A stretch of DNA of 64,000 nt from JBOFSQ01 sp051651625 (GTDB lineage Bacteria; Planctomycetota; Planctomycetia; Pirellulales; Thermoguttaceae), in the NCBI GenBank assembly GCA_051651625.1, contig JBOFSQ010000065.1, positions 186,001 to 250,000 on the forward strand. Reading direction: 5' to 3'. Each line of letters begins with the position of its first letter. Positions within the stretch are counted from its first letter, which is position 1. Under the pieces are notes generated by a model. That model was given only the letters and a program-made list of their open reading frames with translations. It was not told the DNA's origin and made no database searches. The position numbers and the translations under genes were made by a program. Below, piece by piece: positions 1-8,094 of the stretch.

Positions 1-69
1 GTCAGTGGTCGGCAAATCAACTCGCCACTAGTCACTGGCCACTAACCACTGACCACTGACCACTCTCCG
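1..69. repeat. Short direct repeats at window edge
   Basis: The stretch holds repeated CCACT/GACCACT words (several CCACTGA units between about 27 and 65) just downstream of the barrel gene stop. Similar words occur near 14531 and 51127. I see no gene here; it may be a degenerate repeat remnant. Confidence 0.4.
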
Positions 70-1065
70 TCAATACGTCCAAACGAATCCGCCCGTGAGG
101 ACGTTGAATATGTATGTATCTTTTGCGAACTCGACGTCGTATCGGCAGTACGCCCAAAGGTTACTATTGAAGACGAAGTTTAGTCCCGTGCCGATGTTGA
201 TGAGGTCGGCGTAAGGTCGTGCCGTTGCCAGCACGATGCCATCGGCGAGTACGTCGTATGATTTGTTGTCGTAGTTGTGTTGCCACGCGACATCGAGGTG
301 CGGATAGAGAATCCAGTCGCGCGGCAAGAAGAAATCGCGTCCGATACGCAATCCGACTTTCTGCGTGTAACGAGACGTATCGCGTTTTGACGTGTAAATC
401 TCGCGGTACGCGGACTCGTAAAGTCCCATCGCAGTGAACGAATAGTACGGCGAAAACAGCGTTTGCCCGAAGCGGAAACGTTTCGCCAGTTCGACCGAAC
501 CGTGGAGACCGTTGCCGACGTGGTGGTCGCTGAAGTCGTCGATTTTGAGTTTGTAGTCGTTGTAACTGTAACCGATCATCGCTTTGAGTGACCAGCCAGC
601 GTTGTAACGCATTCCGTAAATTGACGTGATAACATTGATGAGCGTGTCGCGTTCGCGGATGCCGAACAAATCAGGTGATCTGCTTTCGGCGAGAGTCATT
701 CCGAGGTTGATTCCGATCATCGTGTCGCGTGTGGGGTGCGTGTCGATGCCGTAGATTCCGGTGCTTCCCCACTCGGTATACGCATTGTTTTCGGCGGTCG
801 TTTTTTGGTCGGCGTAAGTGAGATCGAAGTCGCTCCAAATCTGCGAACGTTTTCCGGTACACCCGTCGGCTGGCGGACGGTACGCGAACTGATCGAGACG
901 TTCAAACGTTCCCGTCACTGCTTTGAAGAGTGAACGCTGCGTCATCAGCGGCGATACGGTGCCGAGCGGAAACGGTGACGCTGGTTGCGCCCACACCGGC
1001 GAAGCAGTGTACACGATCACCGCGAATAGAATTGTCACAAATCGTTGTGTCGTCGTGTTTGACAT
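70..1065 (-). CDS. Outer-membrane beta-barrel (autotransporter-barrel-like) protein
   Basis: This is a 331-residue protein with a signal peptide (MSNTTTQ..., hydrophobic stretch FVTILFAVIVY, cleavage near VWA-QP). The mature part is rich in alternating aromatic and polar strands and ends in an aromatic C-terminus (GGFVWTY), as outer-membrane barrels do. Residues from about 75 on resemble autotransporter beta-domains (tandem strands such as YGIDTHPT, GMRYNAGWSLKAMIGYSY). There is no passenger domain, so it is more likely a stand-alone barrel. I chose the ATG at 1063-1065 over a start 15 codons upstream because the signal peptide begins there and an AGAGAAA sequence precedes it. It is divergent from the TIGR03009-type gene. 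The role is inferred; no substrate can be assigned. Confidence 0.72.
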   Translation of the reverse strand: MSNTTTQRFVTILFAVIVYTASPVWAQPASPFPLGTVSPLMTQRSLFKAVTGTFERLDQFAYRPPADGCTGKRSQIWSDFDLTYADQKTTAENNAYTEWGSTGIYGIDTHPTRDTMIGINLGMTLAESRSPDLFGIRERDTLINVITSIYGMRYNAGWSLKAMIGYSYNDYKLKIDDFSDHHVGNGLHGSVELAKRFRFGQTLFSPYYSFTAMGLYESAYREIYTSKRDTSRYTQKVGLRIGRDFFLPRDWILYPHLDVAWQHNYDNKSYDVLADGIVLATARPYADLINIGTGLNFVFNSNLWAYCRYDVEFAKDTYIFNVLTGGFVWTY

Positions 1066-1166
1066 TGTGGTTTCTCTGGTCTCGTGGAAAACGTACCATA
1101 CTCCTGTCAATTCTCCCGAAAATCGGCGAAGAGGTCAAGTGCGAAAAATGCGGGGCCGGTCTACTC

Positions 1167-1195
1167 TTGACGCACGTTACCGAAAACACTAGACT
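1167..1195 (+). promoter_or_regulatory. Sigma70-like promoter of the TIGR03009-type gene
   Basis: A TTGACG -35 (1167-1172), a 17-bp spacer and a TAGACT -10 (1190-1195) lie 51 bp before the ATG at 1247. Predicted transcription would begin near 1202, which argues against the longer reading frame starting with TTG/GTG codons around 1204-1208. Confidence 0.5.
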
Positions 1196-1246
1196 TCCGC
1201 CGCTTGCTTGTGTACGCTCATCATTCTAACCAAACCGACACTGCCA

Positions 1247-2368
1247 ATGTTACGCCTTGTCTTGATCGCTGCGCTGCTTACGTTCGTATTTGTAACAAGT
1301 TTTGTGATGGGCCAGAGTCCGGCGGTTGGTGCTGGTGTGCTGTCGCCTTATGCGGTGCGTCCGAACCAAACTCCGCCGAATCAGACGCCGCCGAAGCAAA
1401 TATCAGAAAACGGGCACATCGTCTACGCGGCCCCAACAAACGCTGCTCCACCGGTGACGGCGAATCCACCAGCGGCGACGCAGCCGTATTATGTGGCATC
1501 GTCTATCGCTGTGCCGTCTGCGATGCCGGTTGCCGCCGCTGCGCCGCAACCAGCGACAGTGCCAGCGACAACCCCGTTTCAGTTAACTGCCGAACAGCAA
1601 TCAGCTCTCGACATTTTTCTCAGCCGGTGGGAAGAGTTTAGCGGAAAGGTCAAACGTTTTGAGATCGGATTTACCACTTACAACAACAACCTCGGGGAAC
1701 AACCGTTCTCAACTTACGGCGTATTTAACTACATCGCTCCCGACAAGATGTCGCTCCATATTCAGGGCGAGTGGATTAGCAAGAGCGACCGCAAGGAAGG
1801 GAGCCGGCAAGAAAGGGTGATGGCTGATGGGCGTGCGGTTTACGTCTACGACTACACCAAGAAGGTTGTCAAAGAAGTTCCGATTCCGCGTGAACTGCAA
1901 GGAAAGACGATTGCCACGGGGCCACTCCCACTCATCTTTGGTGCGAAGGCCGACGACATGAAGGCCCGCTACTGGCTGCGTCTTGTAACACCCGAACAGG
2001 TCGCACGGACGCAGGTTTGGCTCGAAGTGTTTCCGCGCTGGAGCGACGATGCGACCGAGTTTCAGCGGGTTGTTCTCGTCGTCAGCAGTGATACGATGAT
2101 TCCGGTTGGGATGAAGGTTGTCGATGTTAACGGTAAGAGCCACGTCGATTACGCCTTCGATTCGAAGACGTGCAAAGTTAACAACAAGCTCGACGAACTT
2201 GCCTCTGCACTCCGCGACTTATTTACGCCGGAGATTCCGTTCGGTTGGAAACGCGAAGTGCTCACGCCCGCCACGGACGCGCCCGCAATGACCGCCTCCA
2301 CCACACCACTCACCGTACAGACACCGCAAACCACACCGCCAAAGTCAACGAATCTCTATACGCCGTGA
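1247..2368 (+). CDS. Secreted TIGR03009-type planctomycete protein
   Basis: A 373-residue protein of unknown function. Residues 1-22 form a signal peptide (MLRLVLIAALLTFVFVTS, cleavage near VMG-Q). Residues about 25-110 are low-complexity Pro/Ala/Thr/Gln sequence. A globular domain of about 200 residues follows, opening with DIFLSRWEEFSGKVKRFE and carrying FNYIAPDKMSLH, which matches my memory of the planctomycete-only TIGR03009 family (RWE...SGKVK...YAAPD pattern). The C-terminus is again Thr/Pro-rich. The ATG at 1247 is preferred because it begins the signal peptide and lies downstream of a good promoter. Reaction and partners are unknown; location is most likely periplasmic or cell surface. 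Confidence 0.7.
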   Translation: MLRLVLIAALLTFVFVTSFVMGQSPAVGAGVLSPYAVRPNQTPPNQTPPKQISENGHIVYAAPTNAAPPVTANPPAATQPYYVASSIAVPSAMPVAAAAPQPATVPATTPFQLTAEQQSALDIFLSRWEEFSGKVKRFEIGFTTYNNNLGEQPFSTYGVFNYIAPDKMSLHIQGEWISKSDRKEGSRQERVMADGRAVYVYDYTKKVVKEVPIPRELQGKTIATGPLPLIFGAKADDMKARYWLRLVTPEQVARTQVWLEVFPRWSDDATEFQRVVLVVSSDTMIPVGMKVVDVNGKSHVDYAFDSKTCKVNNKLDELASALRDLFTPEIPFGWKREVLTPATDAPAMTASTTPLTVQTPQTTPPKSTNLYTP

Positions 2369-2398
2369 ACGTGAATGCGACAGACCGACGGCACATAA

Positions 2399-2708
2399 CG
2401 GGTGTAGTAAAGTTTCGCTTGCACGAGAACATTGGTTGTCCGAGTTTTCGCCCCAACGGGGCGACAGAACTTAGCCGTGGGTGAGCGGTATTCCGCGAAC
2501 CCACGGTACGCGGCCACCCCAAAATCCGTAGCCCCAACGGGGCGTAAGAGTTGTGTGCGCGATTCAATTCTTGCGCCCCGTTGGGGCTTTCTGGTATTTG
2601 GGGCTTCCGTACCGTGGGTTCGCTCCGCTCACCCACGGCTAAGCTCTTGCTGCCCCGTTGGGGCAAATGCGCAATGCAAGCCCGAAAGCGAAAATTTACT
2701 ACACCCCA
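2399..2708. repeat. Repeat A copy 1, long imperfect palindrome
   Basis: A 310-bp inverted structure. The outer arms (GGTGTAGTAAA at about 2400 and its complement at about 2695) enclose CCCCAACGGGG cores at 2451, 2531, 2576 and 2653. Between the cores lie mirrored TTAGCCGTGGGTGAGCGG / CGAACCCACGGTACG segments. Reading frames in it are artefacts of the repeat. Two further copies are at 28671-28881 and 43048-43360. Confidence 0.8.
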
Positions 2709-2809
2709 ACGGAAAGACTCCGCAGACCTAGACATAATTTCGCCCGCTCGTAAAATACTGCTCGTGAATTGCGGCCAGCGACTTTGCTGGCTACATCGTT
2801 AGTAGTTTA

Positions 2810-2941
2810 GGTTCGGCATAGCCGAACCCTCCAGTAGTTTAGGTTCAGCGTAGCCGAACCCTCCAGTTATCAACGCCGCAGGCGTTTGGAGGGTTCGGCT
2901 ATGCCGAACCGCTGTGCGGGTGCAAGTTTCCGAACAAGTCC
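2810..2941 (-). repeat. Repeat B copy 1 (MITE-like), left end disrupted
   Basis: It contains the hairpin GGTTCGGCATAGCCGAACC, a partly duplicated second hairpin (2831-2855), the central CGCCGCAGGCG and a right end GTGCGGGTGCAAGTTTC ... AACAAGTCC. The left terminal repeat is missing. It ends 11 bp before the Shine-Dalgarno sequence of the zinc-ribbon gene. Confidence 0.8.
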
Positions 2942-2963
2942 AGTTTTAGCCGGAGGTGGAGCG

Positions 2964-3347
2964 ATGTCGGTTCAGATTCAGTGCCCCAACGGTCATCGGC
3001 TAGTCGCGCAGGAGCAGAACGCAGGCAAGACGGGGAAGTGTCCCGTTTGCAAGGCGGCGGTGGTGATTCCGTCGGTGGCGGAGCAGCTCGTTCTAAAGGC
3101 GGCGTCCAAGGCGTTGAGTGAGAGTGCGGTCGTGAATCTTCTTGGTTCGCCGCCACAACGCAAGGCACCGCCAACAACCGGCACGACAGCAACGTCGTCG
3201 CACGCAAAGGTCATCGGTGGCACGTCTGCGTCTTCGGTCTCGAAGCCGTACACAAAACTCTGTCCCTGCTGCGACAAAGAGATCGACATGGGATACCACA
3301 TCTGCCCACACTGCCACACCTACATCACAGGGCTAAACGATTTCTGA
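2964..3347 (+). CDS. Small double zinc-ribbon protein
   Basis: A 127-residue soluble protein. An N-terminal ribbon (CPNGHRL...GKCPVCK, about residues 6-31) and a C-terminal ribbon (LCPCCDKEI...HICPHCHTYI, about 95-120) are joined by an Ala/Ser/Thr-rich linker. Paired zinc ribbons usually mediate protein or nucleic-acid contacts; no enzyme domain is seen. The start is the ATG at 2964, preceded by a strong GGAGGTGGA site at 2952-2960. An in-frame extension to 2886 (beginning MEGSAMPNRC) is translated repeat B and should not be annotated. The next gene is 60 bp downstream on the same strand. Function is unknown. Confidence 0.75.
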   Translation: MSVQIQCPNGHRLVAQEQNAGKTGKCPVCKAAVVIPSVAEQLVLKAASKALSESAVVNLLGSPPQRKAPPTTGTTATSSHAKVIGGTSASSVSKPYTKLCPCCDKEIDMGYHICPHCHTYITGLNDF

Positions 3348-3407
3348 ACGTGGTACGCGACAACAGATCAACCGTGAACGTTCAACCACAATCAAAGAGG
3401 CCACCTC

Positions 3408-4931
3408 ATGCGTACACTCTCACACGATCAGCAGCGTTGGCTTGAGCAGGAGATTGCGGTTTGGGAATCGCAAGGCGTAATCGAGTCCGACGCCGCGTCG
3501 CGGATTCGCAGCCTCTACACGCTCCAAGACGGCGACGCGAACAGCGTCAGTCCGGTAAAGGCGTGGCTCGTTTCGGTTGCGGTAATGACGACGCTTTCGC
3601 TCGCTGCGCTCCTCGCAGGTTTGGCGGTGCTCCTCGTCGTCTGCTACAACTGGGACGCGATGATCTGGCAAGAAAAACTTGCAATCCTGATCGGTTCGCT
3701 CCTCGCAGCAAACGTCGGCGGACTCGTTCTGCGGATTCGCAACCAAGAAAACTATAGTGAGGTTGCGTTTTTCTTCGGGTCGATTTTGTTTGGCGTTTGC
3801 ATCTGGCAGATTGCGCAGATATTTCACATCCGCGCTCACTATCCCGAAGGGATGTTGATGTGGGCGTGCGGAGTTTTACCGATTGCGCTTTGTGCGCGAA
3901 CGCCGCTGCTTCACGCACTCGCCGCACTTTTGCTCTCGATCTGGTGCGGATGGGAAGTGCTCGGTTACGAACGCGGGCTATTCATGTTTCATGTGTTTGG
4001 AACCGAGTGGTCGATTGACTACGGTGCATACCCGCTGCCGTTTTTGGCATCGCTCGGTCTTGTGTGGGGATACTGGAAGCGTTCGGAAATCGTCGTCGGT
4101 TTTTACGCCGCGACGATAATTTGGTGGCTTTGCTTGGCGTGCGACACGCTCAACTTGCGGTGGGCCGGTTGCTGGTACATTTTGCTCGTCGGCGTTTTCG
4201 CGGCGTACATCGGCGAGTGGCACAAGACGTGGTGCGGCGGACGCTTTGCGAAACTCGCTCGTCCGTGGCAACTGATCGGAACGCGACTCGCCGCCGCAAC
4301 GCTCGTTCCGATGACGTTCTGGCAATTCCACGCCGAAATGCAAAACTACTACGGACGCTCGCTCCAGTGGGGAAGTTCGTTTGACGTGTTCATTTATCTT
4401 TCAAACTGTGTCGTGATGGCGATTGCGGTGTTCGTATTTCTTGCGATAGCGTACATCGCCGCGCGACAAACGTGGCGACAGTGTGCGCGTGAAACGTCTG
4501 ACAGTTCTTCTGCGAGTTCTGCGATGGACGGACGCTGGTTGCCGCCAGCGATCTTTGCTTGCTGCGGAGTCGCTGCGCTACTGTCGCTGGTGCAGATGAC
4601 CGATGCGACGTTCATTTCGGATTTTCGGTACAACGTCGTTCGCCCCGACAACATCCTCACAGCGGGGCCGGTGATTTTTTCGTTCGTGCTTGCGATTAAC
4701 GCGGCGATGGTTCTTTCTGCGTTTTATCTGATTCTTCGCGGTCTGACGCGACAATATATGAGCGTCTACATTGCGGGGGTTTGCTATTTTCTGTTGTGGG
4801 TTGTCTTGCGATACTTTGACCTCTTCGGCGGCCAAGGTGCGGGAGCGATGCTCGGTGCGGCGGCCCTGTTTTTCCTCTGCGCGGTCGCACTGGCGGGAAC
4901 GGTGATCTTTTGGGTGCGGAGGAAGACATGA
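3408..4931 (+). CDS. DUF2157 domain multipass membrane protein
   Basis: A 507-residue protein. The first 45 residues form the soluble DUF2157 head (LSHDQQRWLEQEIAVWESQG...AASRIRSLY). They are followed by about a dozen hydrophobic segments from residue 50 to the end (for example LAALLAGLAVLLVVCYNW). Function of the family is unknown; it is often found with GDYXXLXY proteins, as here (5987-6727). The stop codon overlaps the start of the Rpn-type nuclease gene (ATGA at 4928-4931), so the two are probably translationally coupled. Confidence 0.82.
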   Translation: MRTLSHDQQRWLEQEIAVWESQGVIESDAASRIRSLYTLQDGDANSVSPVKAWLVSVAVMTTLSLAALLAGLAVLLVVCYNWDAMIWQEKLAILIGSLLAANVGGLVLRIRNQENYSEVAFFFGSILFGVCIWQIAQIFHIRAHYPEGMLMWACGVLPIALCARTPLLHALAALLLSIWCGWEVLGYERGLFMFHVFGTEWSIDYGAYPLPFLASLGLVWGYWKRSEIVVGFYAATIIWWLCLACDTLNLRWAGCWYILLVGVFAAYIGEWHKTWCGGRFAKLARPWQLIGTRLAAATLVPMTFWQFHAEMQNYYGRSLQWGSSFDVFIYLSNCVVMAIAVFVFLAIAYIAARQTWRQCARETSDSSSASSAMDGRWLPPAIFACCGVAALLSLVQMTDATFISDFRYNVVRPDNILTAGPVIFSFVLAINAAMVLSAFYLILRGLTRQYMSVYIAGVCYFLLWVVLRYFDLFGGQGAGAMLGAAALFFLCAVALAGTVIFWVRRKT

Positions 4932-5962
4932 ACCAGCATCATTTTGACCGCAAACAGTACCAGCACGACGCATTCGACAAGAGCGTCTTCCGTGACACTG
5001 AAAACGCCCGCAAAATTGTGGAGTGGATGTTTCGTGAGAATCGAACGTTCGTCGAAAAACTCGACCTTGGTAAGCTCGAAGTCTGCGAAGACTCGTACCT
5101 CGACGACGAACTCCGCGAGAGTTTTGTCGATGTTCTCTACCGGATTCCACTGCGAAGCGGAGAGATGCTATGCGTGTTCATCTTGATAGAACTCAAGACG
5201 AGCAGTGAACGGTTCACAATGTTTCAAGTGTTGAAATACGTCGTGCGAATTTGGGACGCCGAGTTCAAGAAGTTTCGGTTGCGACAAGAACAGGGAGAAG
5301 AACAACCCGCGACGTTTCTGTTCCCGATGGTCTTTCCGATGATCGTTCACCACGGCGAGACACGTTTCACCGCACCGATAGAGATGGCTGACTTGCAAGA
5401 CGTTGTAGACGGATTCGAGTTGCAGGCGGTGCGGCTCAAGGCGATATTATTTGACCTCGCCCAAATGTCGGAATCCGATTTGCCTGATGATCCAGAACTT
5501 TGGGCGTCGTTCACGATGATGCAGGCGGTGTTTAGTCCGAAAATTGACGAGCACTTGTTGAACGTTTACGAAAAAGTTTATCCACTGTTTGAGCAGAGGC
5601 CGAGTTTGCTTGGGCGGTGGAAGCAAATGTTTTGGTATGCGATCAGCAGTTGCAAATACTTCACGCGCGAGGTGTGTGCTAAAACTATTGTCAAGATTAA
5701 CAAAGTGAGAGGAGCGAACATGTCTGTACTTGAAAAACCGGTCTATTTAATGGACGTTCTGTTGGCTGAAGGCGCGGCCATTGGCGAAACGCGTGGTAAG
5801 GCTGATGCCCTGCTTCGCGTTGTTAATGCTCGATTCAAGGGCGTGCCGAAGCGTGTGAGTGATCGGATTTCGCAAATCCGTGATGGTGTTGTCCTCGACT
5901 CACTTACTGTCACAGCGGCGACGTGCCAATCACTCAAAGAACTTGAAGAAGTGTTGGGATGA
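4928..5962 (+). CDS. Rpn family (PD-(D/E)XK) nuclease / putative transposase
   Basis: A 344-residue protein of the Rpn / transposase_31 type. The N-terminus has HDAFDKSVFRDTENARKIVEW. The nuclease core follows with a conserved acidic residue and ELKTS-type motif (ESFVDVLYRIPL...VFILIELKTSSE, about residues 70-100), matching the D...ExK pattern. The tail (NARFKGVPKRVSDRISQIRD) is the helical region common in these proteins. Family members promote recombination and cleave DNA in vivo. The ATG at 4928 overlaps the DUF2157 stop and has GGAGGAAGAC just upstream. It splits the usual DUF2157-GDYXXLXY pair, suggesting insertion of a mobile nuclease gene that kept the operon intact. Confidence 0.8.
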   Translation: MNQHHFDRKQYQHDAFDKSVFRDTENARKIVEWMFRENRTFVEKLDLGKLEVCEDSYLDDELRESFVDVLYRIPLRSGEMLCVFILIELKTSSERFTMFQVLKYVVRIWDAEFKKFRLRQEQGEEQPATFLFPMVFPMIVHHGETRFTAPIEMADLQDVVDGFELQAVRLKAILFDLAQMSESDLPDDPELWASFTMMQAVFSPKIDEHLLNVYEKVYPLFEQRPSLLGRWKQMFWYAISSCKYFTREVCAKTIVKINKVRGANMSVLEKPVYLMDVLLAEGAAIGETRGKADALLRVVNARFKGVPKRVSDRISQIRDGVVLDSLTVTAATCQSLKELEEVLG

Positions 5963-5986
5963 GGCAAAGTGAGGGGAACATCAAAC

Positions 5987-6727
5987 ATGACCAAACGTCA
6001 AAACATCGCCATCGGCGTCATCGCCATCACAATCATCGCGCAGGTTGTTCTTCTTGCGATGATGACGCGGAGTCGCACCGACATTCTCGTGCACGGAAAA
6101 CAGGTGACGTTCCGCACCGCACCTGTCGATCCGCGTGACTTCCTGCGCGGCGACTACGTTGTGCTGCGGTATCCGTTCAGCACATACTGGGGAATTGACG
6201 AAAATTCGGCGCGCGGGCGGCGAGACGATTTCTACGCCAACAACAACGGGCGATTCGTCTACGTCACACTCGTCCCCGAACCGGAGATGCACGCGAAGTG
6301 GCGGCAAGACGAGATCGAGACGCAGAAGAAACTCGACGAACTACTCGCCAAAGACTCCGAGTCACCGCGCCGTGACGCCGATGGACTCCCGATGAAATCG
6401 TGGGAAGTACGGAACGCGCAATCTGTTCTTGCTGGCATTCGTGCGCGTCTGCGTAATACGGACGAAAATCTCTGGACGGCGCAGAGTGTCTCGTTTGAGA
6501 AACCGACTTCGGGGACGTTCATTCGCGGTCGCCTCGAAGGCGGACAAATTGTTTACGGGATTGAAGCGTACTACGTTCAAGAAGGTTCGGGGAAGACGAT
6601 TGAAAACGCAATCCGTAACCGCAACGACAACAAAATCGTGCTCGTTGACGCCGCGATCATCGAGACCACCGGCGAAGCGGCGATCCGCACGGTGCGGGTT
6701 GTGGATGTTGCCAGTAACGATCAGTGA
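5987..6727 (+). CDS. GDYXXLXY family membrane-anchored protein
   Basis: A 246-residue protein with one N-terminal membrane helix (IAIGVIAITIIAQVVLLAMM) and an extracytoplasmic domain containing the family signature RGDYVVLRY (about residues 47-55) in the context TAPVDPRDFLRGDY. GDYXXLXY proteins typically sit next to DUF2157/DUF4401 membrane proteins; here the DUF2157 gene is one gene upstream. The ATG at 5987 is chosen because of GAGGGGA 11 bp before it. Function unknown; it likely acts at the outer face of the inner membrane. Confidence 0.8.
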   Translation: MTKRQNIAIGVIAITIIAQVVLLAMMTRSRTDILVHGKQVTFRTAPVDPRDFLRGDYVVLRYPFSTYWGIDENSARGRRDDFYANNNGRFVYVTLVPEPEMHAKWRQDEIETQKKLDELLAKDSESPRRDADGLPMKSWEVRNAQSVLAGIRARLRNTDENLWTAQSVSFEKPTSGTFIRGRLEGGQIVYGIEAYYVQEGSGKTIENAIRNRNDNKIVLVDAAIIETTGEAAIRTVRVVDVASNDQ

Positions 6728-6773
6728 ACGGTCACGATTTGTTTGAAACCAAACCACAGAAAGGCTTTCTCCA

Positions 6774-8075
6774 ATGACCAAACCATCTCTCTCGCGTCGT
6801 GATTTTTTGTCTGGAACTTCGGTCGCTACAGCGGCGGTGATTTCTGGGGCGGCGTTTGCGGTGCCGACGTTTGTGCCGCGCGAAGTCTTCGCGCAAGGTG
6901 CGCGGCCCGGTGCGAATGAACGCATCACCGTCGGCTGCGTCAGTGCCGGTGGACGTGCGCGGTTGCTGATGGAACAGCTCCCGGAAACTGCACAACTCGT
7001 CGCCGTCGCCGACGCAAACTTTCCGCAAGTCGTCGAGTGGAAGAAAGTCAAAAACGCCGACTGGGATTTGTACAACTCCCACTGGCCAATCCTCGCCCGC
7101 AAAGACATCGACGCCGTTATCATCGCCGGACAAGAGTTTCAGCGAGTCTATCCGTGTATCCACGCCTGCGAAGCGGGGAAAGATGTCTACGCCGAAAAAC
7201 CGCTCACGCTCTACATCCAAGAAGGACGAACGCTCGTCAACTGCGCCCGCAAACACAAAACGGTCTTCCAAGTCGGTACGCAGCAGCGGTCGATGGAGAT
7301 GAACCGTGTCGCGTGCGAGTTCGTTCGCAACGGCGGACTCGGAAAACTAACCCGCGTACAAGCACTCTGCTACACCGGTGTTCCAGCCACTTGCGGAGTT
7401 GACGACGCCGAACACGCAATCCCAAGCGGACTCAACTGGGACTTGCACCTCAACCAAGGTGCGTGGCACAATTATCACCCCGGTTGGATTAACGGACGCA
7501 ACTTCTACGGCGGCGAAATGACAAACTGGGGCGCGCACGGGATCGACCAAATCCAGTGGGCACTCGGCAAAGACGACACGCTCCCAGTTGAGTTTGAGCC
7601 AGTAACGCCGGGGCAAGACGGCAAAGTAATCGCACGCTACGCCGACGGAACCGAAATCCGCGTCGAGCTTGAAAACGGCCCGCACGGCGGTGGCGTCTTC
7701 ACGGGTGAAAAAGGGAAACTCGAAATCAATCGCAACAAGTTCACGTCGAATCCGAAGGAAATCAGCGAAGAACTTCTCAAGAAAGTTGACGAGGCACAAG
7801 AAGAAGTGAAGTGGTCGGACCAGACCGCACTTTGGCAAGCGAAGTGGCACATGCAAAACTGGCTCGACTGCATCAAGACTCGTGCAAAACCGGTCAGCGA
7901 CGTTGAAATCGGCCACCGCAGCATCGCGCTTTGCCACCTCGTCAACATCACGCGATGGATGGGGCGGACGCTAAAGTTCGACCCAAAAACCGAACGCTTC
8001 ATCGGCGACGACGAAGCCAACGTTTGGAACGACCGCCCACGCCGCAAAGGGTATGAGCTTCCGAATTACTCGTGA
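6774..8075 (+). CDS. Tat-exported Gfo/Idh/MocA family oxidoreductase
   Basis: A 433-residue NAD(P)-dependent dehydrogenase-like protein. It opens with a twin-arginine signal (LSRRDFLSGTSVATAAVISG), then a Rossmann start (ITVGCVSAGGRARLLMEQL), the family EKPLT motif (DVYAEKPLTLYI, about residue 143) and VGTQQRSM. A C-terminal sandwich domain contains HNYHPGWI and GGEMTNWGAHGIDQIQWALG. In this family the EKP lysine and a downstream histidine take part in sugar or inositol oxidation. Planctomycetes carry many Tat-exported paralogues thought to process extracytoplasmic sugars; the substrate here is unknown. The stop lies 19 bp from the next start, so it is probably co-transcribed with the TIM-barrel-like gene. 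Confidence 0.86.
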   Translation: MTKPSLSRRDFLSGTSVATAAVISGAAFAVPTFVPREVFAQGARPGANERITVGCVSAGGRARLLMEQLPETAQLVAVADANFPQVVEWKKVKNADWDLYNSHWPILARKDIDAVIIAGQEFQRVYPCIHACEAGKDVYAEKPLTLYIQEGRTLVNCARKHKTVFQVGTQQRSMEMNRVACEFVRNGGLGKLTRVQALCYTGVPATCGVDDAEHAIPSGLNWDLHLNQGAWHNYHPGWINGRNFYGGEMTNWGAHGIDQIQWALGKDDTLPVEFEPVTPGQDGKVIARYADGTEIRVELENGPHGGGVFTGEKGKLEINRNKFTSNPKEISEELLKKVDEAQEEVKWSDQTALWQAKWHMQNWLDCIKTRAKPVSDVEIGHRSIALCHLVNITRWMGRTLKFDPKTERFIGDDEANVWNDRPRRKGYELPNYS

Positions 8076-8094
8076 CAACGAAAAGGTGAAACCA

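Noticed and set aside
2432..2735. Overlapping frames of about 100-140 codons in both directions
   Set aside because: They lie wholly in the repeat A palindrome; their similarity to frames elsewhere is due to the repeat.
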